The position numbers and the translations under genes are program-made. A model generated the notes under the pieces. It had not been told where the DNA came from and made no database searches. It saw only the letters and a program-made list of their open reading frames with translations. DNA of 64,000 nucleotides from Nematostella vectensis. Lineage: Eukaryota; Cnidaria; Anthozoa; Actiniaria; Edwardsiidae. The stretch covers positions 7,180,801 through 7,244,800 of the forward strand of contig NC_064044.1 in assembly GCF_932526225.1 (NCBI RefSeq), given 5' to 3'. The stretch's first letter is position 1; every line of letters begins with the position of its first letter. Below are positions 46,831-60,958 of the stretch, in pieces.

Positions 46831-49800
46831 GTTCGACACCATGGTGGTGCTTGCCCGAAGGTGGTAATCCTTGGAAAAAAAAACAGAACGCAACTGCTTG
46901 ATTATCTTGCGCCGGCGGCTTGCGTTTGTTCGATTCTCACTTGTGTTGCGCTTGTGTTTGACAAATTCTCACTTGCGTCCTAGTGAGAACGGACATTAAT
47001 AAACTGAATACTTTTTTCTCGATGGCAAGTGCATCCAAATTTCGGGGACTATTTGCAATCCCTTTAGGACGGACCAGTGAAAACGTGAGGCTTTTGAAAA
47101 AAAATCAACCCTTACATCATCTCTTTTCCACTGGGCCGTCCCATAGCAAACAGATGCCTAAGACAGAAGAGTGTAGTCAAGAAGGGTCGTCATCTTTTGT
47201 CCTTTCGCGTGTCCTGCACCAGATGTGTCTCTGTAGTGGTACACGTCACTTGAAACTTGTTTCAATATCATAAAGATATGGCCTTCATGTTTATTTTATT
47301 TCTAAAAGAAGTCCCCTTTCACATCGTGAAGCACACCCTAATATAAAAAACGTCGCATTTGGCCTTTGGTCGTGTTTGAAGAAGATTATCAGCTAACTAA
47401 AACCCCCAAAACATGAGAAAGTCTGCGCATGTTTTATTGATATACAGGGCGCATGTGCCGTAAAGTTTGCTAATCGCTCCATTGGCCTCGATTGTTTCAG
47501 ACAATGCCATGCATAAATTTTTCAGTGTATTGTACAACCCTTTAAAACTTCTATCTCGGATGGAACTCGTTAGAAATCTCTCTTCTTCGACAAAAGCTAT
47601 ATCACCATTAATGCAGAATCACTTTTCCTCACGAAGCGATTCTAATTAAAACGTTTTCATTTATATGACGTTAGGTTCTTAAGAATGGAGGGCTCTGCTT
47701 TTTTATAATTGAGTTATTAGGCATTTTGTTTGTTCTAGAGGAATCAGATGGTGGTTGAGTTGTGACCCTTTGATGTATGACTTCTTTTTCTAGCTGAAGA
47801 ATCATTCGAGCAGTTTAAATGTCTAAAATATTACTCACCCTCAAAAGAGAAATGATCGTATTGTAAATTATATTCTAAAACGCTCAATCTTTAGCTCCTG
47901 GTCATAAATTACATTTTCCCCTTTGTCATAGAATAAAAGTGTATATTTTAGAAAAGTTTACCATTGATTAATTATATAAAAAATATCTGAATCACAAATT
48001 AAAAAAAAATCTGATAAGAAATTTCCCTACAATTTTCTTTGCACGAGTAAATCATATAGAAAACAACAAAATAGTTAGAGAGAATGAACTTCCAAGTTTG
48101 GCCACTTAAATAATTAATCCACTATCATACTAAAGGTTTTCAAAGCATGGAGAAAAAATATTACATCTGTTCAAAGAAGAAATACAATTTTCTTCGGCAA
48201 TTAAAGGAAATAGAAAGAAAAAACTGGTTAACTTGAGTAAATACCAGATAAACGTTTTCAAGTGATAATGAAGACGGTTATCTGTATTTGGTTTTAATAA
48301 AAGAAGTGTCTGCTTTTCTTAGCCTGCACGTCATTCAAACCAACACCTTGCAAAATGTCTTTATCTCAGTCAATAAGACAGTGAATTATCTTCAAATATA
48401 ATCAAAGAACCTGTTTAACTTTGATCTAACACGAGCGTTGACATTTACTCCAGTTGATTATACTTTGATTTTTAGCTAATTACTATAGGTTTTCGGACTT
48501 TGGCACTAGGATATAGAGATTTTCACACCATTTAAGTGCCCTGAGAGATCATTCAAATCATTTAATTTCCACAAATGCCTAGATAGTTTTCTTCTTATTG
48601 TTTTGCCAAATACTGATGGGGTAGGGTAAAAGAGTTAATTAAGTAGATTGAAGGAGTGAATAGAAAAAAATATATATATATAAACCGCGTAAAAGGAGCA
48701 AAGGGAGAGAAAGACGGATGAAAAACGCACAGGACGAAGGGAGAACGTTGTTTGTCATTGACCAAAAACAACTTTAGATGGGAGATGTTCTTGAGCTCTG
48801 AGATTTTTATGTTAAAATTTTCAGGAAAATAAAATAAGACCACTGTATAATTGTATGAAGATCTCTATACCGCAACCATCCTTCTCGAGCAGTAAAAGAA
48901 AATGAATTTACTAAAGTTGGGACACGATCTTAGCTTGTTCTTAAATTTCAGGATAAATCCTTACGAAAAAGATTTCATATAAAAAAGTGTAGTTTAAATG
49001 ACACAGAAGTTCAGAGAGTTCAAGTCACAAGATACGATATTTTCTTGATACTTTTTTGCTCAGGTTTACAGCTGTTTTAAAGTCATATAAAGTTACACAT
49101 CTCTCGAGTGAGAGAAACGTGACCAGGGGTATTGATGAAGTTTGCTCTCTTCGCTCGGGTCGGATTAAGCACCTGCACGAAAGGACAGCTGCAAAATGCG
49201 ATTTTCTTAAACTGTTCAGAAAAAAAACATAAAAATGCTTATAATGAATCAGATTTTTTCTTAAATTTCATCAAAAGAAAAATTTGAGGAAAAAAGCAGT
49301 GCGAAAAGTGAGCTTCCCTATTTAGACTCTAAGGGAAAAAATGTCTGTTTACTTGTAAAACGTTTAGACCTCCCATTATGTAATTTATATGATAATTAGC
49401 CCTGAAACTTGCTCACGTTTCGATTTAGTGAATTAGAGCTTACAAAAACAAAGGAAAGCCCGTCGCATTTTGAAAACATCAGCATTTTTTCTCATATTCT
49501 CAAGAAAAAACCCCGCAGATTTCAACTGTTTCTTGTTTCGTGATCCAGAAGCCCTGCTTTAGAGTAAAAGTTAATTATTTGTTTGGTGCTCAGTGTGTCG
49601 TCTTTTGAAGGGCGGGACTTGATGATGTTGTTTTGAACCAGGACGTGATATCTAGAGGTTGCTGTTTAAGGATCCGCATACATCTAGAGAGGGTACTACC
49701 CGTAGGAGGCTAATTCACGAAACAACGTCCGCAATTTCGGTAAGTCTCTAAAAAAATTGGAACGTTCGGTCTATACCTGACCAGTATTTTCTGTATTTCT

Positions 49801-52800
49801 GGATTAATTAGAGAAAATTTAAGCACATTTGAAAATTGATAGCTAAAAGTATGCTTTGGTTCTCAATTTTATCTTGATTTTCAAAGTACAAGTATCAAAT
49901 TCAATTTCTCACGTAACGGAATTAATTTCAAAATTGGAAATGATAAAGCAAAAATCATTGAAACCATTAGTTGTTTTGATCACTATTTTTTATCAGATAA
50001 AAAAAGGGGAATAATTGTTATCGCCCAAACATGGCCCATTTTATCAATTAAACACACACACAGAAATTTAAATGTAGACATAATTATTTTAACGAAAATG
50101 GAATAAAAAAGTGCACAAAGAAAAAAATATGAGGAAAAGGTATAAAAACTTTCAGAAGCCATAATTAACCGCACTCTTAGATTTCTGTTGCTGTACTTTA
50201 CGCGCTAATGCTTTATTGTTGTGAATATTTTGTTACATCCTCAAAATATGTGTAAAGAAGTATTGTTCTTATTTTAAATCGTATGTGCTAAGCTCCGCGT
50301 GAATCCGCATTCACGCTAATTCCTGATTCTGACCACCAGCCACGGTTAACATTAAACAATCGCGATCATTCAAAGGGGGCGTGTACAAACACCGGGGGCC
50401 TAAAAAAAAGCTTAAGTATTCGAGGTTGGAAATATCATTGTATCTAAAACATTCAAACCCCGTCAGTAAGAGGGGGAATACCTTCCCTTAATCTAAACAC
50501 AAAAATAACATCTGTTGGTACCTTTGGAATGCATTTATCCGCACTCTATTCATAAACGTCTAAAAATAAAAAGAACTGCGCGCAACGATCCATATTTAAA
50601 GGGTTAGAAGTTGATTGTCTAGGGATAGCGAGCTTCTGTTTCTCTTTCACTAGGAGAGGAAAATCAAAATAAAAAAGGAGAATCAAAATTTTCGCCTGTC
50701 TCAGTAAAATAAATAAATTCAACAATCATTCAGGGCTTTTAAATTTTACTTATCATTTTACGTAATTTTAAGGTTTCGAAACGAAAGAGATATTTCAAAA
50801 AAGGTTACAAGTATTGCTGTGTTCGGGCAAATTTCTAAGAATCAAGTTTACACTTTTTCGAGAGTAAACTTTCAATGTTCTTAATCCGAGTCAAATTCAT
50901 TCAAACAAGACAAGAGGAAATTCACAAAAAAAGTGTACCAAGCTGAAAAGAAAAGAACTGATTAAAAGATTTACAGTTGAATCAACAGCCCTATTTTACG
51001 TGTCGGTCAAAGTACCAAGCGAAACGAACACTTGTCTGATGAGCCAATCAAAAACATCCGGTTGAAATTTTAAACCAATCAGAGATGATCTTGTGTCGTC
51101 AGCGCAAGTTGCCTTGCCGCGCTCAAAAAACAAGACAATTTCTTTGAACTCTTATCAATTTTTTTCTCAAAAGGCTTATTGGGATCCAGCAATAATTTTT
51201 TCATTCGACCACAAGTAGGAAGGTGGTTATTGTTTTGTTAGTTGTATTGACACGTTTTATTAGATATTTTGACAAAAAACAAATGAACTGTTTACGATTA
51301 GAATAGCCCAAACTCATATATAAAATCAATTAACCGAAGGAAGTCTTTACTCGGCACAGCATAGAAACAAGAAACCTTTTTTTCTCTGTTTTTGTAATTT
51401 TTAGGTTTCGGCGAATGTGAAAGTGAGCATGGAACCGTTTCTTTTGTTACTTTCAGAAATTACCGACATCTATCGACAATTTCGGCTTCTTTAATCAATC
51501 AGGTTAGAATTTCTCTGAAACATTAGCCGAAGTTTAGGTTTGCGTTATATTAAAAGAAACACATATCTTTGCGGCAAATATAAAGGGATTAATAATAACA
51601 TACACTTGTAAAAGTCTTATGAAATCTCGCCCTGTAAGAAGGGATAATTTGAATGTCGTGCGCGCAGCAAATTCTTAAAAATTGTGAATAAAATGCGTTA
51701 TTTTCAGCTAACAAAAGTTGATTTTCTTATATTTTATATACGAGCAAAATCGCGCTAACATTCACCTTGTTGTTACCAGCTTTGATCACCAACTTGTCAA
51801 TCAAACACTAAAATTCTGCCGTTAGTTATTAAAGAATAGCTCTATAATATTGAGCAGCAATTAGCAGGGACGCAATAACTATTTATGCCAAATTAATTTG
51901 CTCTTTTATAAAACATAGGACAACCAATAGCTTTTGAATCTCACACTTACTAATTAGGGGTCTTTCTTCCGTATGCAACGGATACTAGGAGGCGAAAGTT
52001 GAATGGAAACTCGCAAGAAATGGTTTTGTTTTCTAATCAAAGTAGAACAAGGAAGGGTTTCATTTTCACTATGACCCGAGGAACAGTTATATAAGCACAA
52101 ATATGCACGTTTACAATTGGGCTGATCGCCTTTTAATTGCAAAAGGCAACCGCTTTCCGGGTCTGTTGACAAAGCACCGAGTCTAATTTTACCTACTATT
52201 CTATCCTTCAATAACTTTGAAATAGATGTCTTGGTCTTCCTTTCCAATCTACCTTTTCTCTTGTAGTTTATTATAAGATCTGACAGGATGCCGCGGTCGT
52301 TTCTAGTCAAGCAGCAAAAAAGTCAAGAAATCGAGGAAGCCTTAATCAATTCACGAGGTAAGAAACTAAGAAAAACTTCAACAAACTTATCCTTATGCGA
52401 TTGTATCAAGGATTTGCAGAGAGATGGATGAATTGCACTCGTGACGGAGATGATCCCCCAAAAAGGGTGAGATTTGGCAATTTTTATACAGAGTAGACTC
52501 GACGCTTTTCCCTACTATCCAGGATAAATAGTGTTATTATGGGTAATTTTCTTTAAACAATTTACAATAAAACGTGAATTATCACCAAAGCCTAATGCTT
52601 TATATGCACCTCAAATGAAGCTGCAAAACGAAAACCTACATCCAACCGCGTAGCATCTCGGACTTTGTACAAAAATGGCAAAAGTCATATGTACAATATT
52701 ATCTTGCAAATTTTCCCAAAAGCAAAATGTTTCTTATGGAGACTCACGCTTATATAGTTGACAAAATTAAGGACAAATTCAGCTGTTTTCGTTACCCGAA

Positions 52801-53586
52801 TTCGTGTTTTTAAACGAATACGCGAAATTAAATTTACGCGTTACGCCTACGACATATGGAATCTCAGGGCGCAGCTTTTTTATTAGGTATATTATAGTGT
52901 AAATTAAGTCATGCAAGAATGATTTCTGGGGAATAAACGAAAAAAAAACGGGGTGGAGAATGGATAGGTACTCACTGGCAAAAGTTACAAAAGATAGATA
53001 AGTTGAACAAAAAGAGAATTGTCCATTGAACGGACAGAAATTACACGCGAAACAATAGAAAGAATAGATTCCATATAACAATTGTACAACTGTACAAGGA
53101 TATTACAAGGGAGAAAAGGGAGAGAACAATAACGGATCCAGGGGTGTTTTTAACCAAAATGTGTGGTCCCTTGTCGAGGCTTACATTTGAGTTCTTTGGT
53201 ATATACTATTATGAATTGTGCTGTAATTTTTAATTATAAAATCCTGGATCATTTGGAAAACATTCTAAGCTAAAGCAGAGAAAACAGAACATAATACAAC
53301 AAACAGAGAAATAGAGATCACAAACTGAATAATTTATTTAAAAAAAATTCATCCCTATTTTGGGAACTATCTTTTATCTGATTGCAGTACCAATATAAGG
53401 CTGATTGATGATATTGTTTTGATACATAGACGTATAATTATAATCAGTCTGACCTTAGAAAATACTCCTACAGGATAGCCCGTTTCCATGAAAACCTATT
53501 TTTTTTCTTCACCGGCTAGCAGGCATTCACTTAATCACAACCTATATGATATACAACACCCAGTTAGAATTAATCAAAACATGTTA
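46831..53586. other. AT-rich intergenic stretch without recognised genes
   Basis: No coding exon with known-family similarity was found. Frames are short, and poly-A/T runs are common. A donor-like TTTCG/GTAAGTCTC near 49738 and ACGAG/GTAAGAAAC near 52358 could end untranslated exons of the downstream zinc-finger gene, but nothing in sequence proves this. Confidence 0.4.
51040..51502 (+). promoter_or_regulatory. Candidate promoter and 5' exon for the zinc-finger gene
   Basis: Two CCAAT boxes (51044-51048 and 51075-51079) and a TATA-like TATATAAAA (51317-51325) precede a possible exon ending CAATCAG/GTTAGA at 51502. That exon would carry a short upstream reading frame starting at the ATG in GAGCATGGAACC. 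The link to the gene 5.6 kb away is inference. Confidence 0.25.
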
Positions 53587-53850
53587 TTTACTGCGGTTTT
53601 TAATATTTTGCGAATTCTCGCCAATTATTTCAAATAGCTAAATAGCCTTTTGGCTTCCCGTCATTCAAAATACTTGAAGAGTTTTCATAGGCCAGCACTG
53701 AAATGGTTTCAAATTACGCCACCTTTCCGCGAGGCCCTGACCAATTAAAAAGCACAAAATGAAATCCCGTAAGTTGTTTGAATGACGGAAGCCAGAAAGC
53801 GGTTGGAAGTTATTGACAAGAGGTGGCAAAATAATAAAAGTCGCTGTAAT
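53587..53850 (-). mobile_element. Foldback MITE family C, copy 2
   Basis: This is an inverted homologue of 41521-41783. GACGGAAGCCAGAAAGCGGT is the reverse complement of the CCGCTTTCTGGCTTCC segment there. Limits are approximate. Confidence 0.7.
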
Positions 53851-54542
53851 CAATTACTTGAATGGGGTACATATGATCCTTTTATTAGTTTTTTCAACCT
53901 CGGGAATAAAGAGGACCTTTTCCTTTTGAAAAAGATAGGAAAGCGGTTAACGGTAGGTAAAGTCATTTTGCTTGTTTCCCCTTTTTCACGATACCGGTTT
54001 GACGGGTTTTACCCTTTTTCTTCGAATACCAAGCGCGGAGTAAAATTCTGACCTGTATGCAAGTGTTTTTTCTATATGTATGTAACGTTTACTATGCTGT
54101 TGACCAACGGCTAATCTTTTAAGGGACCTCGAGTCCTATTCTTTTTCTTCCCTTGACCTTCATCACCGTAAAAGTAAAATAAAATAAATAAAATATTTGA
54201 AAAGGACTGAACAATGTCGCCTCAATTGGCAGAATTAAGACATCATGCAGCTTATACAGTCAACGTACTAGCTCTAAACATTTTGACCTGTAAACAGGCG
54301 TAAATTAATAGATCTGGATCTGGAACTGCGCCTTGAAATGTTGCGGAAAGCTTTTAGTTTGGGGCTCCGCGGAGTTCTGCTGGAGGTCACCGACCTCACC
54401 GCTTATACACCTATTTCAATTAAGGTTGACTATACGAAAATGGAAAATGATGAATGCCAAATACCACTGGTTAGGGAAAACAAGTCAACAAGTCTTGTAT
54501 CTGTTTATGACATCCAGTAAGGCTAAATTGAGTTTGTAGCGA

Positions 54543-55473
54543 CATTCCCAGAAATAAGGGACATTAGCCAGCGGTTTCTCTGGGCTCACTAGGCCCGCGA
54601 GGAATAACAGCGGTATCACAAATAAAAACAAAATTCCGGCCAGCACAGGGGCTTCCCTTTTGTTGTTACACTAGAAGTTTTTAATCAGGTTGACTAAAAT
54701 TCCTAATAAAAGTAGTATAAGCGGTATTTAAACGTGCAAGGGGCATCTCTGATTTGTTACGTCCAATAATAATGGAAGTGCGGCAGTCTTGCTGAGGTTG
54801 GAAAACATTATATATGCGCAAATAAAAAAAATTATATTTTAGAAAGGCTTTATGGTTCCCCTGTGTCTATCCCAGAAAGCCGTGGGGCCGTTTAAAAACA
54901 AAATGGGGAACGGACGAACGGACGGAGAGAATTTGTTCTTGCGGAGCGCACCGTTTTCCTTGCTTCAGTCTGTATCTTAAAGACAACAATAATGGTTCCT
55001 GAACTAGGCATAACTACATCAAATGTTATTTCTTCGGGAACAAGATTGGGAGGCGCTACTGCCTATTTTATTGGCCAATTTGATGGAAGGATAGTCGATT
55101 TACCAATTTCGAGTCCTGCACCTGTGATGCAGCGAACAGTTCTACCTTTTAAACGACTACTTTTATGCCCGATTTCAATGAAATTACAGAGAATGTATGG
55201 AGGATTGTATACTCTCAAGCGAACAAAAGTGCAATGTCCAAGGAACAATTATAGGGCTTTCTCTGGCATCGTTTGAACGGAAAGTGTATCACTCGAATGG
55301 CAAGGTTTTTTTTTCGAGTCCTGCATCGTGAGCCCAAAATCTCGGAAACGAGAAAATTTGATAAATTGTGATGTCTCCCCACATTTCCTTATGATAAATG
55401 GCAGCCATTTTGACATTGTATGTGCACTATTACGCATGCGTGGCGGCCATGTTGTCTCTTATTTCTGGGAATG
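54543..55473. mobile_element. Possible ~930-bp DNA element
   Basis: CATTCCCAGAAATAAG at the left and CTTATTTCTGGGAATG at the right are perfect 16-bp inverted repeats. A 94-residue open frame (54992-55276) inside matches no family I know. No clear target duplication. Confidence 0.45.
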
Positions 55474-56176
55474 GAGGTCCTTGTAACGTATGAACGAAAT
55501 TTAAATACAAGGAAATATTATCATTGGCCAAACTTTGTTCCATTTTCCATTCTCTTATCGTCAAACTTTTTTGAAATAGGTGTATTTGATGAAATAGCGT
55601 TGGTAATATAGAACCATTTTGAAAGTTCAGCGTTGTTGTGCACTTTGCAAATATTTTCCTTTTTTGTAAGAATATATCTTTTACTTAATAAAATTTTGTT
55701 TGACTCACCCTGGGATCTTTATCATTTTAAACAAGTTTCCTGTTGATTGATTTTGGTGATAAGATATAATACAATAGGGGAAGAAACAACAAAAAGAAAA
55801 AGATTCAACTGACGTTAAATTCGAAATTGCCTAACCGTAGCTTTAAACTTAAAATCACATATTTTGTAAACATCCAATCGCTAAATTGTTGCATCAAAAT
55901 GATTGAGAAAATGTCAACACTATGTTCGTTTGCTCTATTTTTAATAAGCCCTGCCACACATTTCTTTCATTCGAAATTGGACAAATTATAAGAATAAATC
56001 TAGAAAATAACAAATTAAAAAACAATGCCCATTTAGTAACTTCTTTCTAAAACAGCGCAATAACTCTACTAAATCAGCTGATGGAAATGATTTTCTATTT
56101 CATGAAATCTCAGAGCGCACCCTTTATTAGGTGATTATAAGTGCAAGAAAGAGCAAAGAAAAAAGAGCAGGGCTTA

Positions 56177-56507
56177 GGGGCCGATTACATGATGGATTTC
56201 AGCCCGGGCAGCTGCTTACCGATTATATGCCTTAAATCCAGCCCGGGCTGGACTCCAATTTTGAGATATTTACGCGATTCCATGGCGATTTAAACCCGCT
56301 AGCCCGGGATGAAAATCCTAACCCGGTTTGTCAACCCGGGCTGGAAAACTCCCCCCGGGCTGAAATTGATCCCGGGCCGAAAACTCGCTCATGTAACCGA
56401 AAGAGCAATTTTACAAGTATTTGTGGGGGATAGCGGGCTGGACTTTCAGACTCCCTAAACGGGCTGAAAACTCAGCCCGGGCTGAAATTTTTCATGTAAT
56501 CGGCCCC
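56177..56507. mobile_element. Harbinger-like MITE with TTA target duplication
   Basis: The ends GGGGCCGATTACATGA and TCATGTAATCGGCCCC are inverted (with an offset mismatch inside), flanked by TTA on both sides (56174-56176 and 56508-56510). The interior repeats AGCCCGGGCTG several times. A 3-bp TTA duplication and G-rich ends fit PIF/Harbinger MITEs. Confidence 0.75.
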
Positions 56508-57095
56508 TTAGACTGGATTGGTATTCACTGGAAAAAGACAGAAACAAAAGATAGTAAAAATAGCAAGAAAAGAAACCAACCATTATTCCTGGTTGGAAAC
56601 ATTATGCTTTTTTTGTTGAAAACCTGGTCAAGATCAATTGAAAGAAGCTTAGAATTATCCACGCCGCAGAAAGCGCTTAACAAAGCGTTTGTATAGTTCC
56701 AGACTGAAATCAAAGCCGTCGCGTAGTAACAAGAAGTTTTAGACGTATTCGCGGTGGAGAACAATATTAGTCTTTTAATAACGCAATTTTTTTTCATAAG
56801 CATGCGATTGATAAGAGAAATGGCGTGGGGCTGACAGCTAGATTGAATTCAAAGTTGGCATGGGGTCTTTTTGACTAGTCTTCATAGTAATATCGAGGTT
56901 ACCAAACGCCTTATTCCTGCCCACTTCAATATCAGACGTTATTTATCATTCTCGGTATAAGAGCTCCTTTGTTTCCTTTTATAATTCTTTCATCAAGATA
57001 GTTGCTTTGACAACATCCTTAATAACATGCGCTTTTACCAATGTTATTAAAAAACAATCTATATAGCGATCTGATGAATATCTTTCATCCTAGGT

Positions 57096-59617
57096 ATGGA
57101 GCAGGCGGACCAGCCAACTAGATTACCTCCACCCCTGCTGAAATTTCCTCGCGCCACCACCCCCCTGAAAAGCTCCGCTCCTCAATATGCAAGCGCCTTT
57201 CCGGGGGTTCCCGTCAGAGTTGGGCGCATTCATGTTCCGAAAGATGCTGACACAAAATCTGATAGCGTGGAGTACTCTTTCAGGGAATGTTCTGGTCATT
57301 CTGATGATCTAAAGGAAGATTGGATTGGATATACTCGGAGTTTGTTCCACCCGATGTGCCGTGATTTACGAGAATTCTTTTACACAGACCCGTACTCGTC
57401 AATGGGATACAGAAACTCGCCATACAGAGAATACGTCGCTTATCCTGATGTAATGCGCATGTTCCCCGCAAGTCGAATGCTGGCAGAGCGGGCTCAGAAT
57501 CTGGAGATGTTCTATTCGGCGAATGATCCGCGGTTTTCGCCACAGCACATGCGTGAAACTGCTATAATACCACCGCTGGACGCAGCATTGAGCATGCAGG
57601 AAGTTATACCGGAGATAGTCAAGAAAGAACCGGGAATGGAAAATGATAATGAAAAAAATGGTCGAATCAAACCGGAAATGAGTGATACAAAGTCAGATGA
57701 AACCAAAACGTCCGCAGGACAGGAGGTTTCGAAGGCTACCATGACGACCGACGCAAACGGAAGTGACGTAGCAAAGAAACCAACATCAAGCGCAAGCCGG
57801 AAGTATCGCTACACATGCGACGTATGCTTGAAGTCTTTCAGTCGCTCGAACACGCTGATCACGCACAAACGGATTCATACAGGTAAGTAAAGCCTGGAAA
57901 GCTCATTAGTGACTCTAGCTCAGATAAACATTTCAGTAGCAAGTATATCCACTTTAATCACTGTGAGATTAAACCCATCCTTAAATGAAAACGGCTCCAT
58001 TCTTTTTAAAATAACATAAGAATTGCTTTTTTTTGAATAATGAACATGTTAATGTATTTTTCCCGAAATGATTCGATGACATTCAAATATAAGAAAATAA
58101 AACCAGAACAAGTAATTACTTGTCTTACTCAGACCGCGCTTGCTCTCTGTGAAGTAGACCGCTGTGCTCAATGTGGGACAAGTAACACTGATGCGCATGC
58201 TTTGTTTGTGTAGGGGACAAGCCGTTCAATTGTGATCAATGTGGGAGAGCGTTTCGTCAGCCTGGTAACCTGACGCGTCATAAGCTGACACACACTACCG
58301 TTAAACCGTATGTGTGCCCACAGTGCAACAAGGCTTTCAACCGAGCGTCCAACCTCCACACTCATATGCGCACGCATACAAATTACAAGCCGTTCGTGTG
58401 TGACTTTTGTAAAAAAGGTGCGTTGATTTCTTTACCAAATCTCAATTTACGAAGCTAGATCAGCATTTATGTTGCTGCAATGCTGAAGAAGAGAAAAAAG
58501 AGGGAGGAGAACCGGATAACCTGGGGAAAAACGTTCGGCTTAAAGGGAATCAAACCCAGTGATGAGTCACTACAGAGAAATGCTCAGTACTCCGCTATAC
58601 ATGCTCTAACAAATATTGCTAGTCTGACATAAGTTGATTCCACCGCTATTTCAATTTCCTAGCTTATTTATTTTTGTGTTCCTTTTTTACTTTTACTGTG
58701 TTCCTTTTTACTTTTACTTTTTGTGGTGATAATCTATCTATTTTTTTGTCTTTCTAATCTCATAATCATCTTTATAATCCTTCTCCTCCTCATCATCATT
58801 ACCATCACCATGATATAATCAACGTCCCCATCATTATAATCATCCTTATAATTATGATCTTCATCATTACAAGCACTGTAATCATCACCCCCATTACAAT
58901 ATCATAATCCTTAAATCATCATCATAAAAATCTTCACCATCACCATCAGTGGTACCGTCACCACCACTGTTCGTTCTTTACTTGTCCTAATCATCAACAA
59001 CCTTTTCTATCTTTAATATTTCTTACTTCACTGACTCTCTCCACTCCCAAACAAGGGATTGTGATTTTTTAGGGTATTTTCTTTCCCCTGTATATATGGA
59101 TAAATAATTAATATACTGTTTTCCCCTTTTGTCCGGAATGGTACTCCCCCCTTTGAGAATTCTCGAAACAGCCCCTGCAAAACTAAGCTTCTATGTTTTT
59201 TTAGGCTTCCATCAGAAAATCGACATGAAGATTCACCGCTATACCCACACAGGCGAAAAGCCGCATAAATGCCAGAAGTGCGGGCGCGGCTTTAAGCAGC
59301 TGACACACCTAACTTACCACATGCGCACGCACGCTGAAACGAGGCTCTACAAGTGCACCATCTGTGGCAAGGGCTTCAACCAAAAGGGAAACCTACAAGC
59401 CCACATATATGGGCATACGGGGGAACGTCCCTTCAAATGCGAAATTTGTGGCAAGGGATTCACGCTAGCGTCTACACTAAACACACACAAGCGTACACAT
59501 GCCATGAAGAAGCCATTTGAGTGCCAAGTTTGTGGAAAGTCCTTTTATCAGAAGAATGCATTAAAAACCCATTATATATCCTCACATCCATTTGCTAATG
59601 GTGTTAGCTTGCTATAG
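57096..59617 (+). CDS. C2H2 zinc-finger transcription factor, eight fingers, Fez/Gfi-like
   Basis: This is a nuclear DNA-binding protein. Exons 57096-57882, 58214-58417 and 59215-59617 join in phase (787 + 204 + 403 nt) for about 464 residues. Residues 1-245 are non-finger sequence with acidic and Lys-rich parts and two sumoylation-type motifs, VKKE and IKPE. Eight C2H2 fingers follow: one in exon 1, two and a half in exon 2, and the rest in exon 3; finger 4 is split by intron 2 within CDFCKKG/FHQK. TGEKP-type linkers are present (HTGDKPF, HTGEKPH, HTGERPF). KPFVCDFCKKGFHQK recalls Fez, while FHQKIDMKIH plus HTGEKPHKCQ recalls Gfi/Senseless, so the exact group is open. The start is the first ATG after an acceptor-like CATCCTAG, so untranslated 5' exons are likely. 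Confidence 0.9.
58670..58980 (+). repeat. ATC/ATT-rich simple sequence in intron 2 of the zinc-finger gene
   Basis: Imperfect ATCATC/ATTATAATC triplets fill much of this intron. No other content is seen. Confidence 0.6.
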
Positions 59618-59854
59618 AGATCAGGAATGTCTTAGGGAGTGTCCATTAAATACCCTGAAAGGAGGGGGGAGGACTCAGGACACCTCAACCCTCATTTCAA
59701 GAAATGTTTTGTGACGACTCCCCCCCCTTACTTTATGGCTGAATGTCACTAAGAAGAGCGGAGTGACACAATTCTAGATTCGCACTTAATACCACAAGAT
59801 GGTTCTCACTTGTGTTTGCGTCTTAGTGAGGATCTGCAACTAACAAACAATATC

Positions 59855-60256
59855 GAATGACACAAATTACCATCGAGTGACACAAATTACCATCGAGTGA
59901 CACAAATTACCATCGAGTGACACAAATTACCATCGAGTGACACAAATTACCATCGAGTGATATAAATTACCATCGAGTGACACAAATTACCATCGAGTGA
60001 CACAAATTACCATCGAGTGATATAAATTACCATCGAGTGACACAAATTACCATCGAGTGATATACATTACCATCGAGTGACACAAATTACCATCGAGTTA
60101 TATAAATTACCATCGAGTGACACAAATTACCATCGAGTGACACAAATTACCATCGAGTGATATAAATTACCCTCGAGTGACACAAATTACCATCGAGTGA
60201 TATAAATTACCATGGAGTGATATAAATTACCATCGAGTGACACAAATTACCATTCC
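59855..60256 (+). repeat. 20-bp minisatellite, about 20 copies
   Basis: CACAAATTACCATCGAGTGA repeats with a period of exactly 20. A second variant has TATAAATTAC in place of CACAAATTAC. The array lies ~240 bases after the zinc-finger stop codon and before possible AATAAA signals near 60307-60321, so it may be in the 3' UTR. Confidence 0.95.
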
Positions 60257-60958
60257 ATCGGCATATTTAAGCAGGTAGTTGAATGTACTTCCAATTCAAT
60301 GTTGTTAAATAAATTTAATAAAGGATCAGACTTCAATCTTTGTTGGTTATTTTTAACTGCCCTCCGCGCTCCGGTATAACGTGTTATATATAGGTATTTA
60401 GTATATAAAACTCGTGAACCTCGCAAGAACAAGCGATTTGATTGTTTGAGATACTCGGGATAAAATGTAAAATACACCTCCTAGAAGGTGGATATTTTCC
60501 TACGCTCCCAAATCAAGCAAGATGGCGTGTGTAACAGCCGATTTGCAAGTGTTTCCGAAAAGAAAATTGCTCTAAAGCTCCATTTTTTATTTCGGCGGAT
60601 AGTGGCTTAATCGCCACCATCCACCTTAATGGAAATGGTACAATTGTTGCCGAAATCTGCGCAAATCGGAACGATTCGATACTCAGTTTCTCATTTTACC
60701 GGAGGCCATACTATTTGGTCTAATTATCTACTGTAAAATAATAATTACGATGGCCCTTTTCCCCTCCCACACGGGAAAATTGGGGAACCTACAATACATT
60801 TTTAATGAGATTCAAAGCCCTCTGAATTAGTATCAATCAAGGGAAGATCTAAAGTAAATACGTGAAAAGTGTAACTTGTCAAAGTTGGCCAAATTCAATA
60901 CGTCTACCTGTTTGTAGGTTGATAATGCACTCAAATAGTCATGGCATACGCATCGAAT
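60257..60958. other. Intergenic, no recognised content
   Basis: It contains AATAAA hexamers near 60307 and 60317 that could end the zinc-finger transcript. Otherwise I see no gene or clear element. Confidence 0.4.
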
